A DNA stretch of 37,709 bases from the NCBI GenBank assembly GCA_013152815.1, contig JAADFO010000003.1, positions 1 through 37,709 on the forward strand, written 5' to 3'. Position numbers and translations under genes: made by a program. The notes under the pieces were generated by a model. That model saw only the letters and a list, made by a program, of their open reading frames with translations, did not search any database and was not told the origin of the DNA. Within the stretch, counting starts at the first letter, position 1. Every line of letters begins with the position of its first letter. Source of the DNA: Nanobdellati archaeon. GTDB lineage: Archaea; Nanobdellota; Nanobdellia; Woesearchaeales; JAADFO01. Below are positions 6,630 to 15,821 of this stretch, one piece after another.

Positions 6630-8273
6630 CTACATGCCCATACCCTGCATTCCGCCCATCCCTCCCATGTCCGGAGGCATGGGATTCTTGCCTCCTCCTG
6701 AAGAGGCGATGACATCATCGATACGAAGTATCATGACCGCGACCTCGGAAGCCGAGCTGATGGCCTGTGTCTTGATGGCGAGAGGCTCGATGACCCCTTT
6801 TGCCCATGCGTCCATGGCCTTGCCGCTGAAGACATCCACGCCGATCCATTTGTTCTTCTTGTCGTGGGCAGCCTTGAGTGTCGTGAGGATATCGATGGGA
6901 TCCAGGCCCGCATTCTCGGCGAGGGTCACCGGGATGATCTCCAGGGATTCGGCAAAGAGCTGTACAGCAAGCTGCTCCCTTCCGGATAATGAGTTGGCGA
7001 ACTTCCGGAGACCCCGTGCCACCTCCATCTCGATAGAACCCGCACCGGCGACGACCTTCCCGGTCTTGAGGGCGGATGCGATGTCGCCGAGGGCATCATC
7101 CATGGCCCGCTTCACCTCATCGACCACATGCTCGGTCCCTCCTCTGATGAGCAGGGTGACCGCCTTCGGATTCTTGCAATCCTCGACATAGATCATGTTC
7201 TCGTCTCCGACCTTCCTTTCCTCGACCCTTCCGGCGAAGCCGAGATCATTCTTGGTGATATCATCAAGGTTGGTGATTATCCGGGCGCCGGTCGCCTTGG
7301 AGAGTTTTTCGATATCGCTCTTCTTGACTCGTCGTGCGGCGAAGATGTTCTTCTTCGCCATGAAATGCTGGGCGATGTCATCGATTCCTTTCTGGCAGAA
7401 GATGACCGTGGCACCGGCGTTTGCGATGCTGTCGACCATGCGGCGGAGCATCTGTTCCTCCTGTTCAAGGAATGCCTGGAGTTGATTAGGGTCGGTTATC
7501 TGGATCTTGGCGTCCACTTCAGGGTTCTTGATCTCGAAAGCAGAATCGACGAGGGCGATCTTCGCCTTCTCTATCTTCCGGGGCATGCCCGGGTGGACCT
7601 TCTCCTTGTCGACAAGGATGCCCTTCACCAGGACAGACTCATCGACCGATGCGCCCACTTTCTTCTCTACCTTGATGTCGTCGATGTCGATGTGTATCCT
7701 GTCTTCATACCGCTGGGTGACTGCGCGGATGGCCTCGACAGCAAGCTGTGCAAGATTTCCCTTTGCTGATTCGGCGCCCTTTCCTGTCATGGCGGTCATG
7801 GCGAGCTTGTTGAGGATCTTGGTGTCTGATTCAGAGACAGGCTCCCCTATCTGCTGGAGGATCTCCTGGGCCTTGTTCTCGGCCATCCTGAATCCTTTGG
7901 CGATGACCGTCGGGTGTATCTGCTTGTCGAGAAGTGTCTCTGCCTTCTTGAGAAGCTCGCCTGCGATGACGACGGCCGTCGTGGTGCCGTCACCGACTTC
8001 ATTCTCCTGGGTCTTTGCCACTTCGACTATCATCTTTGCCGCAGGATGCTCGATGGCCATCTCTTTGAGGATGGTGACACCATCATTGGTGACCACGACG
8101 TCCCCCAGCGAGTCGACGAGCATCTTGTCCATGCCCTTCGGGCCAAGCGTCGTCCTCACGGTCTCAGCCACCAGCTTGGCAGCAGCGATGTTGTTCTTTT
8201 GTGCATTCCTACCTGTGGTCCTTTGCGTACCTTCTGGCAGGATGAAAATCGGTTGTACTTGTTGGTTTGTCAT
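6630..8273 (-). CDS. ths: Thermosome subunit (group II chaperonin)
   Basis: 547-residue CCT/thermosome subunit, the usual length. ATP-site motifs are intact: [12 protein letters not shown] and VTNDGVTIL near residues 43-70, GDGTTTAVV near 94 with the catalytic Asp, and GAGSIEME in the C-terminal equatorial half. The C-terminal tail is Gly/Met-rich ([12 protein letters not shown]), as in chaperonins whose tails line the cavity. ATG is preceded by GAGGTG (6-7 nt spacing). It stands alone, so the ring would be homomeric unless a second gene lies elsewhere. Long leader with a hairpin (see the 8367-8383 entry). Confidence 0.97.
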   Translation of the reverse strand: MTNQQVQPIFILPEGTQRTTGRNAQKNNIAAAKLVAETVRTTLGPKGMDKMLVDSLGDVVVTNDGVTILKEMAIEHPAAKMIVEVAKTQENEVGDGTTTAVVIAGELLKKAETLLDKQIHPTVIAKGFRMAENKAQEILQQIGEPVSESDTKILNKLAMTAMTGKGAESAKGNLAQLAVEAIRAVTQRYEDRIHIDIDDIKVEKKVGASVDESVLVKGILVDKEKVHPGMPRKIEKAKIALVDSAFEIKNPEVDAKIQITDPNQLQAFLEQEEQMLRRMVDSIANAGATVIFCQKGIDDIAQHFMAKKNIFAARRVKKSDIEKLSKATGARIITNLDDITKNDLGFAGRVEERKVGDENMIYVEDCKNPKAVTLLIRGGTEHVVDEVKRAMDDALGDIASALKTGKVVAGAGSIEMEVARGLRKFANSLSGREQLAVQLFAESLEIIPVTLAENAGLDPIDILTTLKAAHDKKNKWIGVDVFSGKAMDAWAKGVIEPLAIKTQAISSASEVAVMILRIDDVIASSGGGKNPMPPDMGGMGGMQGMGM

Positions 8274-8366
8274 GGTTCCACCTCAAGGAGTGTTATCCTG
8301 TATGTTGTGCCAAAGAGCTGTCTCCCCCTTATCTTTTCGACATGCCTTTTGTTTGCCATGCCATTT

Positions 8367-8383
8367 GTCTGGTCATCCCAGAC
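8367..8383 (-). promoter_or_regulatory. Hairpin in the putative thermosome leader
   Basis: GTCTGG/CCAGAC forms a perfect 6-bp stem with a 5-nt loop, flanked by further CAGAC repeats. If the thermosome is transcribed from TTTATAAA at 8430-8437, the RNA starts near 8407 and this hairpin lies at its 5 prime part (leader about 134 nt). A closer promoter (CGAAAAGATA on the minus strand near 8334) would exclude it. Confidence 0.35.
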
Positions 8384-8429
8384 AGACAGCATACAGATAA
8401 CATACAGACATCACACGAAATAAGATTCA

Positions 8430-8437
8430 TTTATAAA
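8430..8437 (-). promoter_or_regulatory. Possible TATA box of the thermosome gene
   Basis: TTTATAAA, palindromic so orientation is not fixed; the only strong TATA upstream of the thermosome on the minus strand. Confidence 0.4.
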
Positions 8438-8486
8438 GATTATGCAAGAATAGAAGATATGGATTCCTGCCCTATTTTGAGAAAGG

Positions 8487-8494
8487 TTTATAAA
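8487..8494 (+). promoter_or_regulatory. TATA box of the proCAB operon
   Basis: TTTATAAA preceded by purine-rich GAAAGG (BRE position). Centre at 8490.5 predicts a start near 8516, at the cluster of ATG codons 8515, 8518 and 8524, so proC is leaderless or nearly so. Confidence 0.65.
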
Positions 8495-8514
8495 TGCTCT
8501 TCGGACACGTTTTG

Positions 8515-9336
8515 ATGATGACCATGCCACGGACAAGACGCAGTATCGGGTTCATAGGTGCCGGGAAGATGGCGACAGCCCTCATCGCAGGAATTCTGTC
8601 CAGCGGATTATGGAAGCCTCAGGACATCCTGGCAAGCGACAGGCACCCGGCGAGCCGTGCAAAAGTCAGGAAGGCGTTCGGCATCAGGACAGTGAAGGAC
8701 AATAGGACGCTGTCTCAGAAGGCCTCGATCATCTTCCTTTCGGTGAAGCCTCAGGATATCGATGCGGTTCTTTCTGATATCAAAGACCTGGCAGAAGGTA
8801 AACTTGTCATCTCGATAGCAGCAGGCATATCTCTGGGAAGACTTGAGAATGCGATGGATGCAAGATTCATAAGGGTCATGCCCAACACACCCTGCCTGGT
8901 CGGTGAGATGGCCTCTGCGTTCTCTCTCGGAAAGAACGTGACCGTAAAGGATGAGCGTCTCGTCAGGAGCATCCTTGGGTCCAATGGACTTTCCATCAAG
9001 GTCAAGGAAGCGAGGATGGATGCCGTGACAGCGCTCTCTGGTTCAGGCCCTGCGTTCTTCGCCTATTTCATCGAGCGGATGGTCCGCTCATCCATGAAGG
9101 TTGGTCTCGGGAAGGACGATGCCTATGCCCTGGCCATCCAGACCTGTCTGGGGACAGGCAAGCTCCTCAGAGACAGGAAACTATTGCCTTCAGAGCTCAT
9201 AGCGATGGTCAAGAGCAAGGGTGGCACGACGGAAGCAGGATTGGACAGCCTGAAAAGGACTGCATTCAATGCCAACGTCGAGCAGATGATCGCTGCAGCA
9301 TACCGGCGCTCAAAGGAGTTGGGGAAGCATGGCTGA
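8515..9336 (+). CDS. proC: Pyrroline-5-carboxylate reductase
   Basis: About 273-residue NAD(P)H-dependent reductase for the last step of proline synthesis. Rossmann motif GFIGAGKMATALIAG near the N-terminus, RVMPNTPCLVGEM in the middle, ALSGSGPAFFAYF and MVKSKGGTTEAGL in the C-terminal dimer domain, all diagnostic of P5C reductase. Start is one of the ATGs at 8515, 8518 or 8524; an upstream in-frame ATG at 8494 overlaps the TATA box and is rejected. Its stop overlaps the proA start by 8 nt, so the genes are co-translated. Confidence 0.93.
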   Translation: MMTMPRTRRSIGFIGAGKMATALIAGILSSGLWKPQDILASDRHPASRAKVRKAFGIRTVKDNRTLSQKASIIFLSVKPQDIDAVLSDIKDLAEGKLVISIAAGISLGRLENAMDARFIRVMPNTPCLVGEMASAFSLGKNVTVKDERLVRSILGSNGLSIKVKEARMDAVTALSGSGPAFFAYFIERMVRSSMKVGLGKDDAYALAIQTCLGTGKLLRDRKLLPSELIAMVKSKGGTTEAGLDSLKRTAFNANVEQMIAAAYRRSKELGKHG

Positions 9337-10594
9337 TCAGGAACTGAAGAGCGGGATGAAGAGGATCGCCCATGCCGCCAGGATGGCTGCTCAGAGCATA
9401 GCGGATCTGCCCACCGAGGAGAAACACCGTCTTCTGAAGAGCATCCAGAAGCAGTTGAAGGAACGACAGCAGGAGATCACCGGAGAGAACGCCAAGGATC
9501 TGGAGTCCGGTAAGCAGAAGGGTCTGTCGAAGGCCGTGCTCGACCGTATCCGGTTGGACGGAAAACGGATACAGCGCATATGTGAAGGCATCGAAGGTAT
9601 CATAGCCCTTCCTGACCCCCTCGGTGAGGTCATGGAAGAACGCACATTGCGATCAGGGATACGCCTGAAGAAAGTACGTGTGCCGCTGGGGGTCATCCTC
9701 CTGATCTTCGAGGCCCGGCCCAATGTTGTCATCGATGCGTTTGCTCTTTGTTTCAAGTCAGGGAACGTGTCCATACTCAAGGGCGGCTCCGATGCTGCCC
9801 ACTCGAATGTCATCCTCGCCCGCATCATCACCGATGCGCTCAAAGATGCGCATATCACGCCGGATGCTCTGCAACTGGTCGCTTCCCGCGACCATGAGGC
9901 CGTAGACCATCTGCTCGACCTGGAGGAAGATATCGACCTGGTCATCCCTCGGGGAGGAGAGCGGCTTATCCGTAACGTGGTGAAGAAGGCCAGGATGCCG
10001 GTCATCATGCACTACAAAGGGCTTTGCCACACCTATATCGACAAGGACGCAGACATCGGGCAGGCAGTGGCCATAGCGCTGAATGCCAAGATCCAGCGTC
10101 CCGGCGTCTGCAACGCGATGGAGACCCTCCTGGTCCATCAGGATATCGCAGATAAGGTCCTCCCCCTGCTTGCAGCGGGACTGAAGGAGGCAGGTGTGAG
10201 AATAAAAGGCGATGACCAGGTATGTGCCCTAGTCAAGGATGCTGAACCGGCATCTGAGGAAGACTGGTCCACAGAATATCTCGACCTCATCCTTTCCATC
10301 AGGATCGTCAGGGACCTGGACGAAGCCATCGCACACATCAACCGCTACGGCTCAAAACATTCAGAAGCCATCATCAGTGAAAACAAGGATGCGCAGGAGC
10401 GGTTCGCCCGGATGGTCGACGCCTCAAGTGTCTTTGTCAACTGCTCCACCCGTTTCAATGATGGTTTTGAATATGGTCTGGGGGCAGAGATCGGCATAAG
10501 CACACAGAAGATCCATGCCCGAGGACCCATGGGCCTGCGGGAACTGACGACCTACAAATATATCCTTTCAGGAGAGGGTCAGGTCCGTACCTGA
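9329..10594 (+). CDS. proA: Glutamate-5-semialdehyde dehydrogenase (gamma-glutamyl phosphate reductase)
   Basis: 421 residues, the normal ProA size. It reduces gamma-glutamyl phosphate to glutamate semialdehyde with NADPH. Recognisable blocks: VPLGVILLIFEARPNV, ALCFKSGN and KGGSDAAHSN in the cofactor domain, VIPRGGERL, and the catalytic Cys261 in RPGVCNAMETLL; HARGPMGLRELTTYKY near the C-terminus is the family signature end. AAGGAG lies 10 nt upstream of the ATG, which overlaps the proC stop. Middle gene of proC-proA-proB. Confidence 0.96.
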   Translation: MADQELKSGMKRIAHAARMAAQSIADLPTEEKHRLLKSIQKQLKERQQEITGENAKDLESGKQKGLSKAVLDRIRLDGKRIQRICEGIEGIIALPDPLGEVMEERTLRSGIRLKKVRVPLGVILLIFEARPNVVIDAFALCFKSGNVSILKGGSDAAHSNVILARIITDALKDAHITPDALQLVASRDHEAVDHLLDLEEDIDLVIPRGGERLIRNVVKKARMPVIMHYKGLCHTYIDKDADIGQAVAIALNAKIQRPGVCNAMETLLVHQDIADKVLPLLAAGLKEAGVRIKGDDQVCALVKDAEPASEEDWSTEYLDLILSIRIVRDLDEAIAHINRYGSKHSEAIISENKDAQERFARMVDASSVFVNCSTRFNDGFEYGLGAEIGISTQKIHARGPMGLRELTTYKYILSGEGQVRT

Positions 10595-10631
10595 TACGCC
10601 CCTCCCAAAAAAACGCGATGAGGTCCCTGCC

Positions 10632-11723
10632 ATGATCGTCGATTTCCGGAAAGTGAAGACCTTGGTCATCAAGGTCGGTACCCATTCCCTGACCAAGAGA
10701 GATGGAAAGCTAGACCAGCAAAAGATCACCCTCCTTGTTGAGCAGATAGCTAAGATCAAGCAAGGCAGGTCTGTGGTGCTGGTGAGTTCTGGTGCGGTTG
10801 GTGCAGGTATCGGAGAGCTCGCTCTCCGGGAAAGGCCGCGTGCCCTCTCTTTGCTCCAGGCGACGGCCGCGGTCGGCCAGTCGGTCCTCATGAGCGTCTA
10901 TCGTGACCTGTTCAAAGCGCAAGGGATAATCGTGGCCCAGATACTTCTCGCTGAGGAGGATTTCTCCAACAGGAGGAGATATCTCAACTTCAGGAACACC
11001 ATCCACCGTCTTCTGAGAGAAGGGGTCATCCCCATCATCAATGAGAACGATGTCATAGCCACCCATGAGCTGAAGGTGGGCGACAATGACACGCTTTCGG
11101 CCATGATTGCCGCCAACATCAAGGCAGAACTCCTTATCATGCTCTCTGACATCGACGGGCTCTATGACCGTGATCCAAACCATCGGTCAGCAAGGCTGAT
11201 CGAAGAGGTCCATGAGATAACGCCTGAGATCGAGAAGCTGTCCGGGAAAGGGAAAGGCTACTCGGTGGGAGGCATCCACACCAAGGTCGAGGCTGCCAGG
11301 ATCTGCATGAAGGCCGGCATCACGATGAGTCTGGTCGATGGCTCGAAAAAAGGGGTCATCCACCAGGTGCTGGAGAATACACGGATCGGCACCGTGTTCC
11401 TGCCACAGGAGCCTGCAAATTCGAAGGAGCAATGGCTCCGGATCGCACGGCCAAAGGGAATCATCACCATCGACCAGGGCGCAGAGAAGGCTGTGCTATC
11501 AGGGAAGAGCCTTCTGGCAAGAGGTATCCACGATGTCAGGGGAATCTTCGACAGAGGTGATCTGGTCATCATCCAGGGCCCGAAAAAAGAGATAGGAAAA
11601 GGTCTGAGTGAATATTCTTCAGACATGCTGGGCAGGATAAAAGGCAGAACTTCAGAGACCATAGAGAAGCTCCTCGGATTTGCTAGCCCTGCCATCAAAC
11701 ATGATAATTTCATCACATACTAG
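10632..11723 (+). CDS. proB: Glutamate 5-kinase with C-terminal PUA domain
   Basis: 363 residues. The amino-acid-kinase domain (about 1-250) shows VIKVGTHSLT, VSSGAVGAG, PIINENDV and LSDIDGLYDRDP, and GGIHTKVEAA. The C-terminal part (about 270-350) is a PUA domain (KGIITIDQGAEKAVLSG), as in long bacterial ProB. It phosphorylates glutamate and normally is feedback-inhibited by proline. A GATGAGGT ribosome-binding site precedes the ATG by about 8 nt; 37-nt gap after proA. Completes a three-gene proline pathway. Confidence 0.96.
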   Translation: MIVDFRKVKTLVIKVGTHSLTKRDGKLDQQKITLLVEQIAKIKQGRSVVLVSSGAVGAGIGELALRERPRALSLLQATAAVGQSVLMSVYRDLFKAQGIIVAQILLAEEDFSNRRRYLNFRNTIHRLLREGVIPIINENDVIATHELKVGDNDTLSAMIAANIKAELLIMLSDIDGLYDRDPNHRSARLIEEVHEITPEIEKLSGKGKGYSVGGIHTKVEAARICMKAGITMSLVDGSKKGVIHQVLENTRIGTVFLPQEPANSKEQWLRIARPKGIITIDQGAEKAVLSGKSLLARGIHDVRGIFDRGDLVIIQGPKKEIGKGLSEYSSDMLGRIKGRTSETIEKLLGFASPAIKHDNFITY

Positions 11724-11743
11724 AAGATAGGTCGCTTTTGGAG

Positions 11744-11793
11744 ACCAATAGGTTTGCTTGCACCAATAAGTTTAAGATCACACCCATAGGTTT
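11744..11793 (+). repeat. Three direct repeats upstream of proS
   Basis: ACCAATAGGTTT (11744-11755), ACCAATAAGTTT (11762-11773) and ACCCATAGGTTT (11782-11793), spaced 18 and 20 nt. Copies 2 and 3 continue as AAGA, resembling a weak TATA (GTTTAAGA). They could be operator sites or stacked promoters between proB and proS. Confidence 0.6.
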
Positions 11794-11849
11794 AAGAATC
11801 TGATGAGCGCCCGTGCAAAGACACGAGACCCGAAAGAAAGCATAGCAAG

Positions 11850-13328
11850 ATGAAGACAAACGACAAGAGAAGAGAGAAGCCCGGAGAGAAGAAGCCGAAT
11901 CCGCTGGGCATAACCGTGAAGAAGGCCGATGATATGCCCGAATGGTATGGCCAGGTGGTCACCAAGGCTGAATTGGCCGACTATGCACCGGTCAAGGGAT
12001 GCATGATCATCCGGCCCCATGGATATGCCCTCTGGCAGTCCATCATGGATTATTTCAACAGGCGGCTGGATGAACATCATGTCAAGAATGCCTATTTTCC
12101 GCTGTTCATCCCAGAGAGTTTCTTTGAGAAGGAGGCCGAGCATGCCAAGGGATTCTCCCCCGAGGTCGCTTGGGTCCAGAACAAAGATGAGGGGTCCCAG
12201 GAACGTCTGGCCATCAGGCCGACTTCAGAGACCATCATGTACGATGCCTATGCCCGGTGGATCAGGAGCTGGCGTGACCTTCCTCTGCGGATCAACCAAT
12301 GGTGCAATATCGTCCGTTGGGAGGTCTCTGATGTCAAGCTGTTCCTTCGGAGCAGGGAGTTCCTCTGGCAGGAAGGCCATTGTGTCTACGAGACAGAGGA
12401 GGAGTGTGACCGCGAAGTCAGGATATTCCTGGATGAATACACAGGACTGTGTGAACATCTCCTTGCCCTCCCGGTCATCGCCGGCAGGAAGACCGAGAAA
12501 GAGAAATTCGCAGGTGCCAAATATACGACGACCATCGAGGCGTTCATGCCCGACGGCAAGGCATTGCAGTGCGGTACATCCCACAATCTCGGCCAGGGGT
12601 TTGCGAAGACCTTCGGCATCTCCTATGTGGGCAAGGATGAGAAAGAGCACCATCCATGGCAGAACAGCTGGGGAATCTCGACAAGGCTCATCGGTGCGAC
12701 CATCCTCATGCATGGTGACGACAAAGGGATGGTGATGCCTCCGGCTGTCGCGCATACCCAGGGTGTCATCGTCCCCATCTACCGGGACAAGGACAAGGAA
12801 GAGGTCCTGGCTCAGGCAAAGAAGCTGAGCGCATCGCTGAAGGGATTCAGCATCGTTCTTGACGACAGGGAGGGTTTTTCACCTGGATGGAAGTTCAACG
12901 AATGGGAACTCAAGGGCATCCCGGTCCGCATCGAGCTTGGTCCTCGAGACATCGAGAAGAGGTCCTGTGTCCTTGTCAGGAGGGATACAGGCGAGAAGAA
13001 GGACGTTTCCTGGAAGACCCTGAATGAGTCGTTCAGCACGCTTCTTGATGCTATCCAGCGCTCGCTTTTCGAGAAGGCCAAGAAACATCTTGAAGAGAGC
13101 ATCCGGAAGGTGACCTCCTACACTCAACTGAAGAAGGCGATAGGTGAGAGACGCCTGGTCCTGGCGCCTTTCTGTGGAGCCATCTCCTGTGAAGAGAAGA
13201 TAAAAGAAGATACCGGCGGCGCAACGGCCCGGTGCATCCCCTTCGACCAGCCTGCTTTGGGCGATCATCAATGTGTTGCCTGTGGAAAGAAAGCGAAACA
13301 CTGGGCCTATTTCTCCAAGAACTATTGA
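11850..13328 (+). CDS. proS: Prolyl-tRNA synthetase, archaeal/eukaryotic type
   Basis: 492-residue class II synthetase. Motif 2 region RPTSETIMY and WEVSDVKLFLRSREFLWQEG, the Pro-pocket block CGTSHNLGQGFAKTFGI, and motif 3 region STRLIGATILMHGDDKG are all present; the anticodon-binding domain follows. The C-terminal zinc-type domain has cysteines in FCGAISCEEK and CVACGKK and the protein ends in Tyr, as in archaeal ProRS; the bacterial INS editing insertion is absent. It lies 126 nt after proB on the same strand, behind a repeat-rich region that may be its own promoter. Functional link: the operon makes proline and the next gene charges it. Confidence 0.96.
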   Translation: MKTNDKRREKPGEKKPNPLGITVKKADDMPEWYGQVVTKAELADYAPVKGCMIIRPHGYALWQSIMDYFNRRLDEHHVKNAYFPLFIPESFFEKEAEHAKGFSPEVAWVQNKDEGSQERLAIRPTSETIMYDAYARWIRSWRDLPLRINQWCNIVRWEVSDVKLFLRSREFLWQEGHCVYETEEECDREVRIFLDEYTGLCEHLLALPVIAGRKTEKEKFAGAKYTTTIEAFMPDGKALQCGTSHNLGQGFAKTFGISYVGKDEKEHHPWQNSWGISTRLIGATILMHGDDKGMVMPPAVAHTQGVIVPIYRDKDKEEVLAQAKKLSASLKGFSIVLDDREGFSPGWKFNEWELKGIPVRIELGPRDIEKRSCVLVRRDTGEKKDVSWKTLNESFSTLLDAIQRSLFEKAKKHLEESIRKVTSYTQLKKAIGERRLVLAPFCGAISCEEKIKEDTGGATARCIPFDQPALGDHQCVACGKKAKHWAYFSKNY

Positions 13329-13359
13329 CCGTCGAAGAACTAGACCATTGCATGACCAG

Positions 13360-13389
13360 CATAACCATTAAAACATAACCACATAACCA
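13360..13389 (+). repeat. CATAACCA triple repeat at the ECF gene promoter
   Basis: CATAACCA occurs at 13360-13367, 13374-13381 and 13382-13389. The intervening ATTAAAAC (13366-13373) is a TATA-like element whose centre is 27 nt before the ATG at 13397, so the repeats lie exactly over the promoter of a leaderless gene. Confidence 0.55.
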
Positions 13390-13396
13390 TCAAAAA

Positions 13397-14137
13397 ATGA
13401 GATCAGGCAGGAGCGAACCATCAAAGGTCCTTCTTCTCAGAGAACCGTCCTTGGCCACGGTCGCCCAGTCACAGGTTCAGTCCGGCCGTCTCATAGAGCA
13501 TGAGCAGTCTGGCGAAGCGACATCCCTCCGCGTCGGTCTTGCCGCTCTGCAGAAGAACCTCCAGCTCTTGCGTATCAAGGAGGTGCTGTTCCTCCTGACC
13601 TTCATCATCGGTGCTGCTCTGCTCCGGGTCCCGTTCCAATGGATGCCGAGCGTCGAACCCCTGACCTTTTTCGCCATACTCGCCGGGTGGATGTTCGGAG
13701 GATCCAGAGGATTTGCCGTGGGTGCCGGTTCATTATATCTCTCCAACTATCTCGTCTTCGGCGGGCAGGGTCCCTGGACGATCTTTCAGGCCCTCGGATT
13801 CGGGGTGGCAGGGTTTCTCGGCGGTCAGCTCCGCAGTGAGGCACGCTATTGGGAGATTGGCCTGGTCACGCTGGTCGCGACGCTCTGTTTCGAAGCGATA
13901 GTGGATGTCGGTTCATTGACTTTCTTTCCCTTCGCCCTGTTCTCGCTCATCCTGACCGCGCTTCCGTTCTCTTTCGTCCATATCCTTTCCAACGTCCTCT
14001 TCTCGTCGGTCCTCAGACCTGCGAAAAAGATGGCGGACAGGATCGGCGGTTTCTCTGAACAGGCCATCACCCTTGAACTCATAGAAAGATATAAGAATAA
14101 GCTGGCCCGCTTAGGACAGGAAAAAAGAGGTTCTTGA
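13397..14137 (+). CDS. ECF transporter S component-like membrane protein
   Basis: 246-residue protein with a polar N-terminal 55 residues followed by about six hydrophobic segments. The block AILAGWMFGGSRGFAVGAGS, then WTIFQALGFGVAGFLGG, resembles the substrate-binding (S) subunits of energy-coupling-factor vitamin transporters. The polar tail at the C-terminus is basic. No EcfA ATPase or EcfT gene is adjacent, so it would have to share a module encoded elsewhere or work alone. Substrate unknown; no riboswitch was noticed upstream. Leaderless start predicted from the TATA-like element at 13366-13373. The unusually long N-terminal extension is odd for the family. Confidence 0.62.
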   Translation: MRSGRSEPSKVLLLREPSLATVAQSQVQSGRLIEHEQSGEATSLRVGLAALQKNLQLLRIKEVLFLLTFIIGAALLRVPFQWMPSVEPLTFFAILAGWMFGGSRGFAVGAGSLYLSNYLVFGGQGPWTIFQALGFGVAGFLGGQLRSEARYWEIGLVTLVATLCFEAIVDVGSLTFFPFALFSLILTALPFSFVHILSNVLFSSVLRPAKKMADRIGGFSEQAITLELIERYKNKLARLGQEKRGS

Positions 14138-14272
14138 TTGCGTGCATGACTGGAAAAGAGGATAGCAGATAGTTTTGCGAGTGTCCGGTCAGGCATCATT
14201 GTCAGATTGATGGATTGATATGTTTGATGACTTTTTCATCCTGGGCGGTGGAAAAGTAAGGGGGGAGATAGC

Positions 14273-15814
14273 ATGAAATCGAAAGGAGCATCTAGGTTAT
14301 TTAGGTTACCCTCGGATGGCAGCAGATTGCATGGGCGGATGACCCTGACGATCCTTGCTCTGGCTATCCTGTTCATCCTGAGCAGCATCACCGTCTTCGG
14401 GGCCGATGTGGCCCTTGTCGTGCAGTATCCTGACGGAAACGTCCATACTGAATGTCTGAGCGTTGGTGATAACGCAGACGGGTTCCAGACCCTTGAAGCA
14501 TCGAGCCTGCCCCTGACCTGGAGTCAGGCCGGTGCCTTCGGCCATGCCCTCTGCAGGATCAATGGAGTCGGTGACAATGCGATGGGAGCCGCATGTGAGT
14601 GGGGAAACGAGTCATGGGGCTTCTTCATCGATGACAACGGATGGAAACTTTCTCCTGTCGGCTTCGATACGCCCGGTAACTGCTGGAACACCGATTTCGG
14701 GAGCATCGAAGGAAAATATTGCGCAAAGGACGGAGATATGATAGGGTTCATGCGGACCAGCTACGATGAGAGCTTCAACCCCCTGTCATTCCCATCCACC
14801 GTCAACTATGAGGATGTCTGTAGCCGCATGGCCATCTCTGACATCGACGTCAAAGTAGACGGAAAGAAGGACTCGAATCTTAAGGACGGTGACCGGATTC
14901 GAAAAGAGGCGAAGCCTGAGTCTGACGTCGAGTTCAAGGTAAAGGTGGATAACCTCTATGGCCAGGACGGTCCTGACATCGAGAATGTGGAGATAACGGT
15001 AACGATCCAGGACATCGATGACGGGGACAACCTCGACGAGTATTCCGACGATTTTGACATACGCCCGGGAGATACCGAAAAGAAGACCCTCAAGTTCCAT
15101 CTCCCGACCTTCCTTGAAGAAGGGGACTATCCGGTCATCATCGAAGCGGTCGGACGTGATGAGAACGGAAAGCGTCACGAGGCGAGAGCAGAGCTCACCC
15201 TGAAAGTGAACAAGGACAGGCATTCCCTGGTCATCGATCAGGCGTTCTTGAATCCCGAGGTCCTCTCCTGCGAGGACAGCACACCCCTCCGTGTCAGGGT
15301 CATCAACTTTGGCGAGGATGAGGAGGATTCGGTCAGGGTGGTCATCCAGAATGCCGATCTGGGTATCTTCTTCGAGCGCAGTGGCATCGACCTGGAAGCA
15401 GATGATGAAGATGATTCAGTCTATGAGGAGACCTTCATCATAGACCGGCCCCAGGATGCCAAGGACGGGACCTATGACCTGCAGATCGATGCGTACTATG
15501 ATGACACCCGCCTGGAGGACACGAAGAACATCCCCCTGAAGATATCAGGATGCATCCTGGGAGACAGATCTCCACAGGGGACCACATCATCAGGTGAGCA
15601 GGCAGAGACAGGGAACCAAAGGACCGTTGTCGTGGAGACGACTCCTGCTGTAACCGGTAATCTTGTGGCTCAACCGTCCATCACCTACGGTCCGGTCATG
15701 CAGAAAGGAGACTTCTGGAGCAGCAGCATGGGCATAATGTTGCTCGTCCTCCTGAATCTGCTCTTGATCGCAGGAGTCATCCTGCTCCTGACAATAGCAT
15801 TCAGAAGGAGGTGA
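14273..15814 (+). CDS. Secreted S-layer-like protein with C-terminal membrane anchor
   Basis: 513-residue surface protein. A signal-anchor hydrophobic stretch lies at about residues 24-42 (LTILALAILFILSSITVFGA). Residues 45-185 form a Cys-containing domain with W-G-F-F-I and DGDMIGF blocks, reminiscent of DUF4430/transcobalamin-like folds (weak call). Residues about 187-430 are two CARDB-like beta domains, very acidic, with KFHLPTFLEEGDYPVIIEAV and LRVRVINFGEDEEDSVRV. A Thr/Ser/Gln linker leads to a C-terminal membrane helix (about 488-508) and RRR. GGGGGGAG precedes the ATG by about 7 nt. An internal ATG at 14339 is an alternative start. Probably a cell-envelope component. Confidence 0.7.
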   Translation: MKSKGASRLFRLPSDGSRLHGRMTLTILALAILFILSSITVFGADVALVVQYPDGNVHTECLSVGDNADGFQTLEASSLPLTWSQAGAFGHALCRINGVGDNAMGAACEWGNESWGFFIDDNGWKLSPVGFDTPGNCWNTDFGSIEGKYCAKDGDMIGFMRTSYDESFNPLSFPSTVNYEDVCSRMAISDIDVKVDGKKDSNLKDGDRIRKEAKPESDVEFKVKVDNLYGQDGPDIENVEITVTIQDIDDGDNLDEYSDDFDIRPGDTEKKTLKFHLPTFLEEGDYPVIIEAVGRDENGKRHEARAELTLKVNKDRHSLVIDQAFLNPEVLSCEDSTPLRVRVINFGEDEEDSVRVVIQNADLGIFFERSGIDLEADDEDDSVYEETFIIDRPQDAKDGTYDLQIDAYYDDTRLEDTKNIPLKISGCILGDRSPQGTTSSGEQAETGNQRTVVVETTPAVTGNLVAQPSITYGPVMQKGDFWSSSMGIMLLVLLNLLLIAGVILLLTIAFRRR

Positions 15815-15821
15815 TGGTGTC

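Noticed and set aside
7507-8400. Long plus-strand reading frame (297 aa) opposite the thermosome
   Set aside because: Antisense to a clear thermosome gene; composition is Ser/Thr/Met-rich as expected of a shadow frame; no homology recognised.
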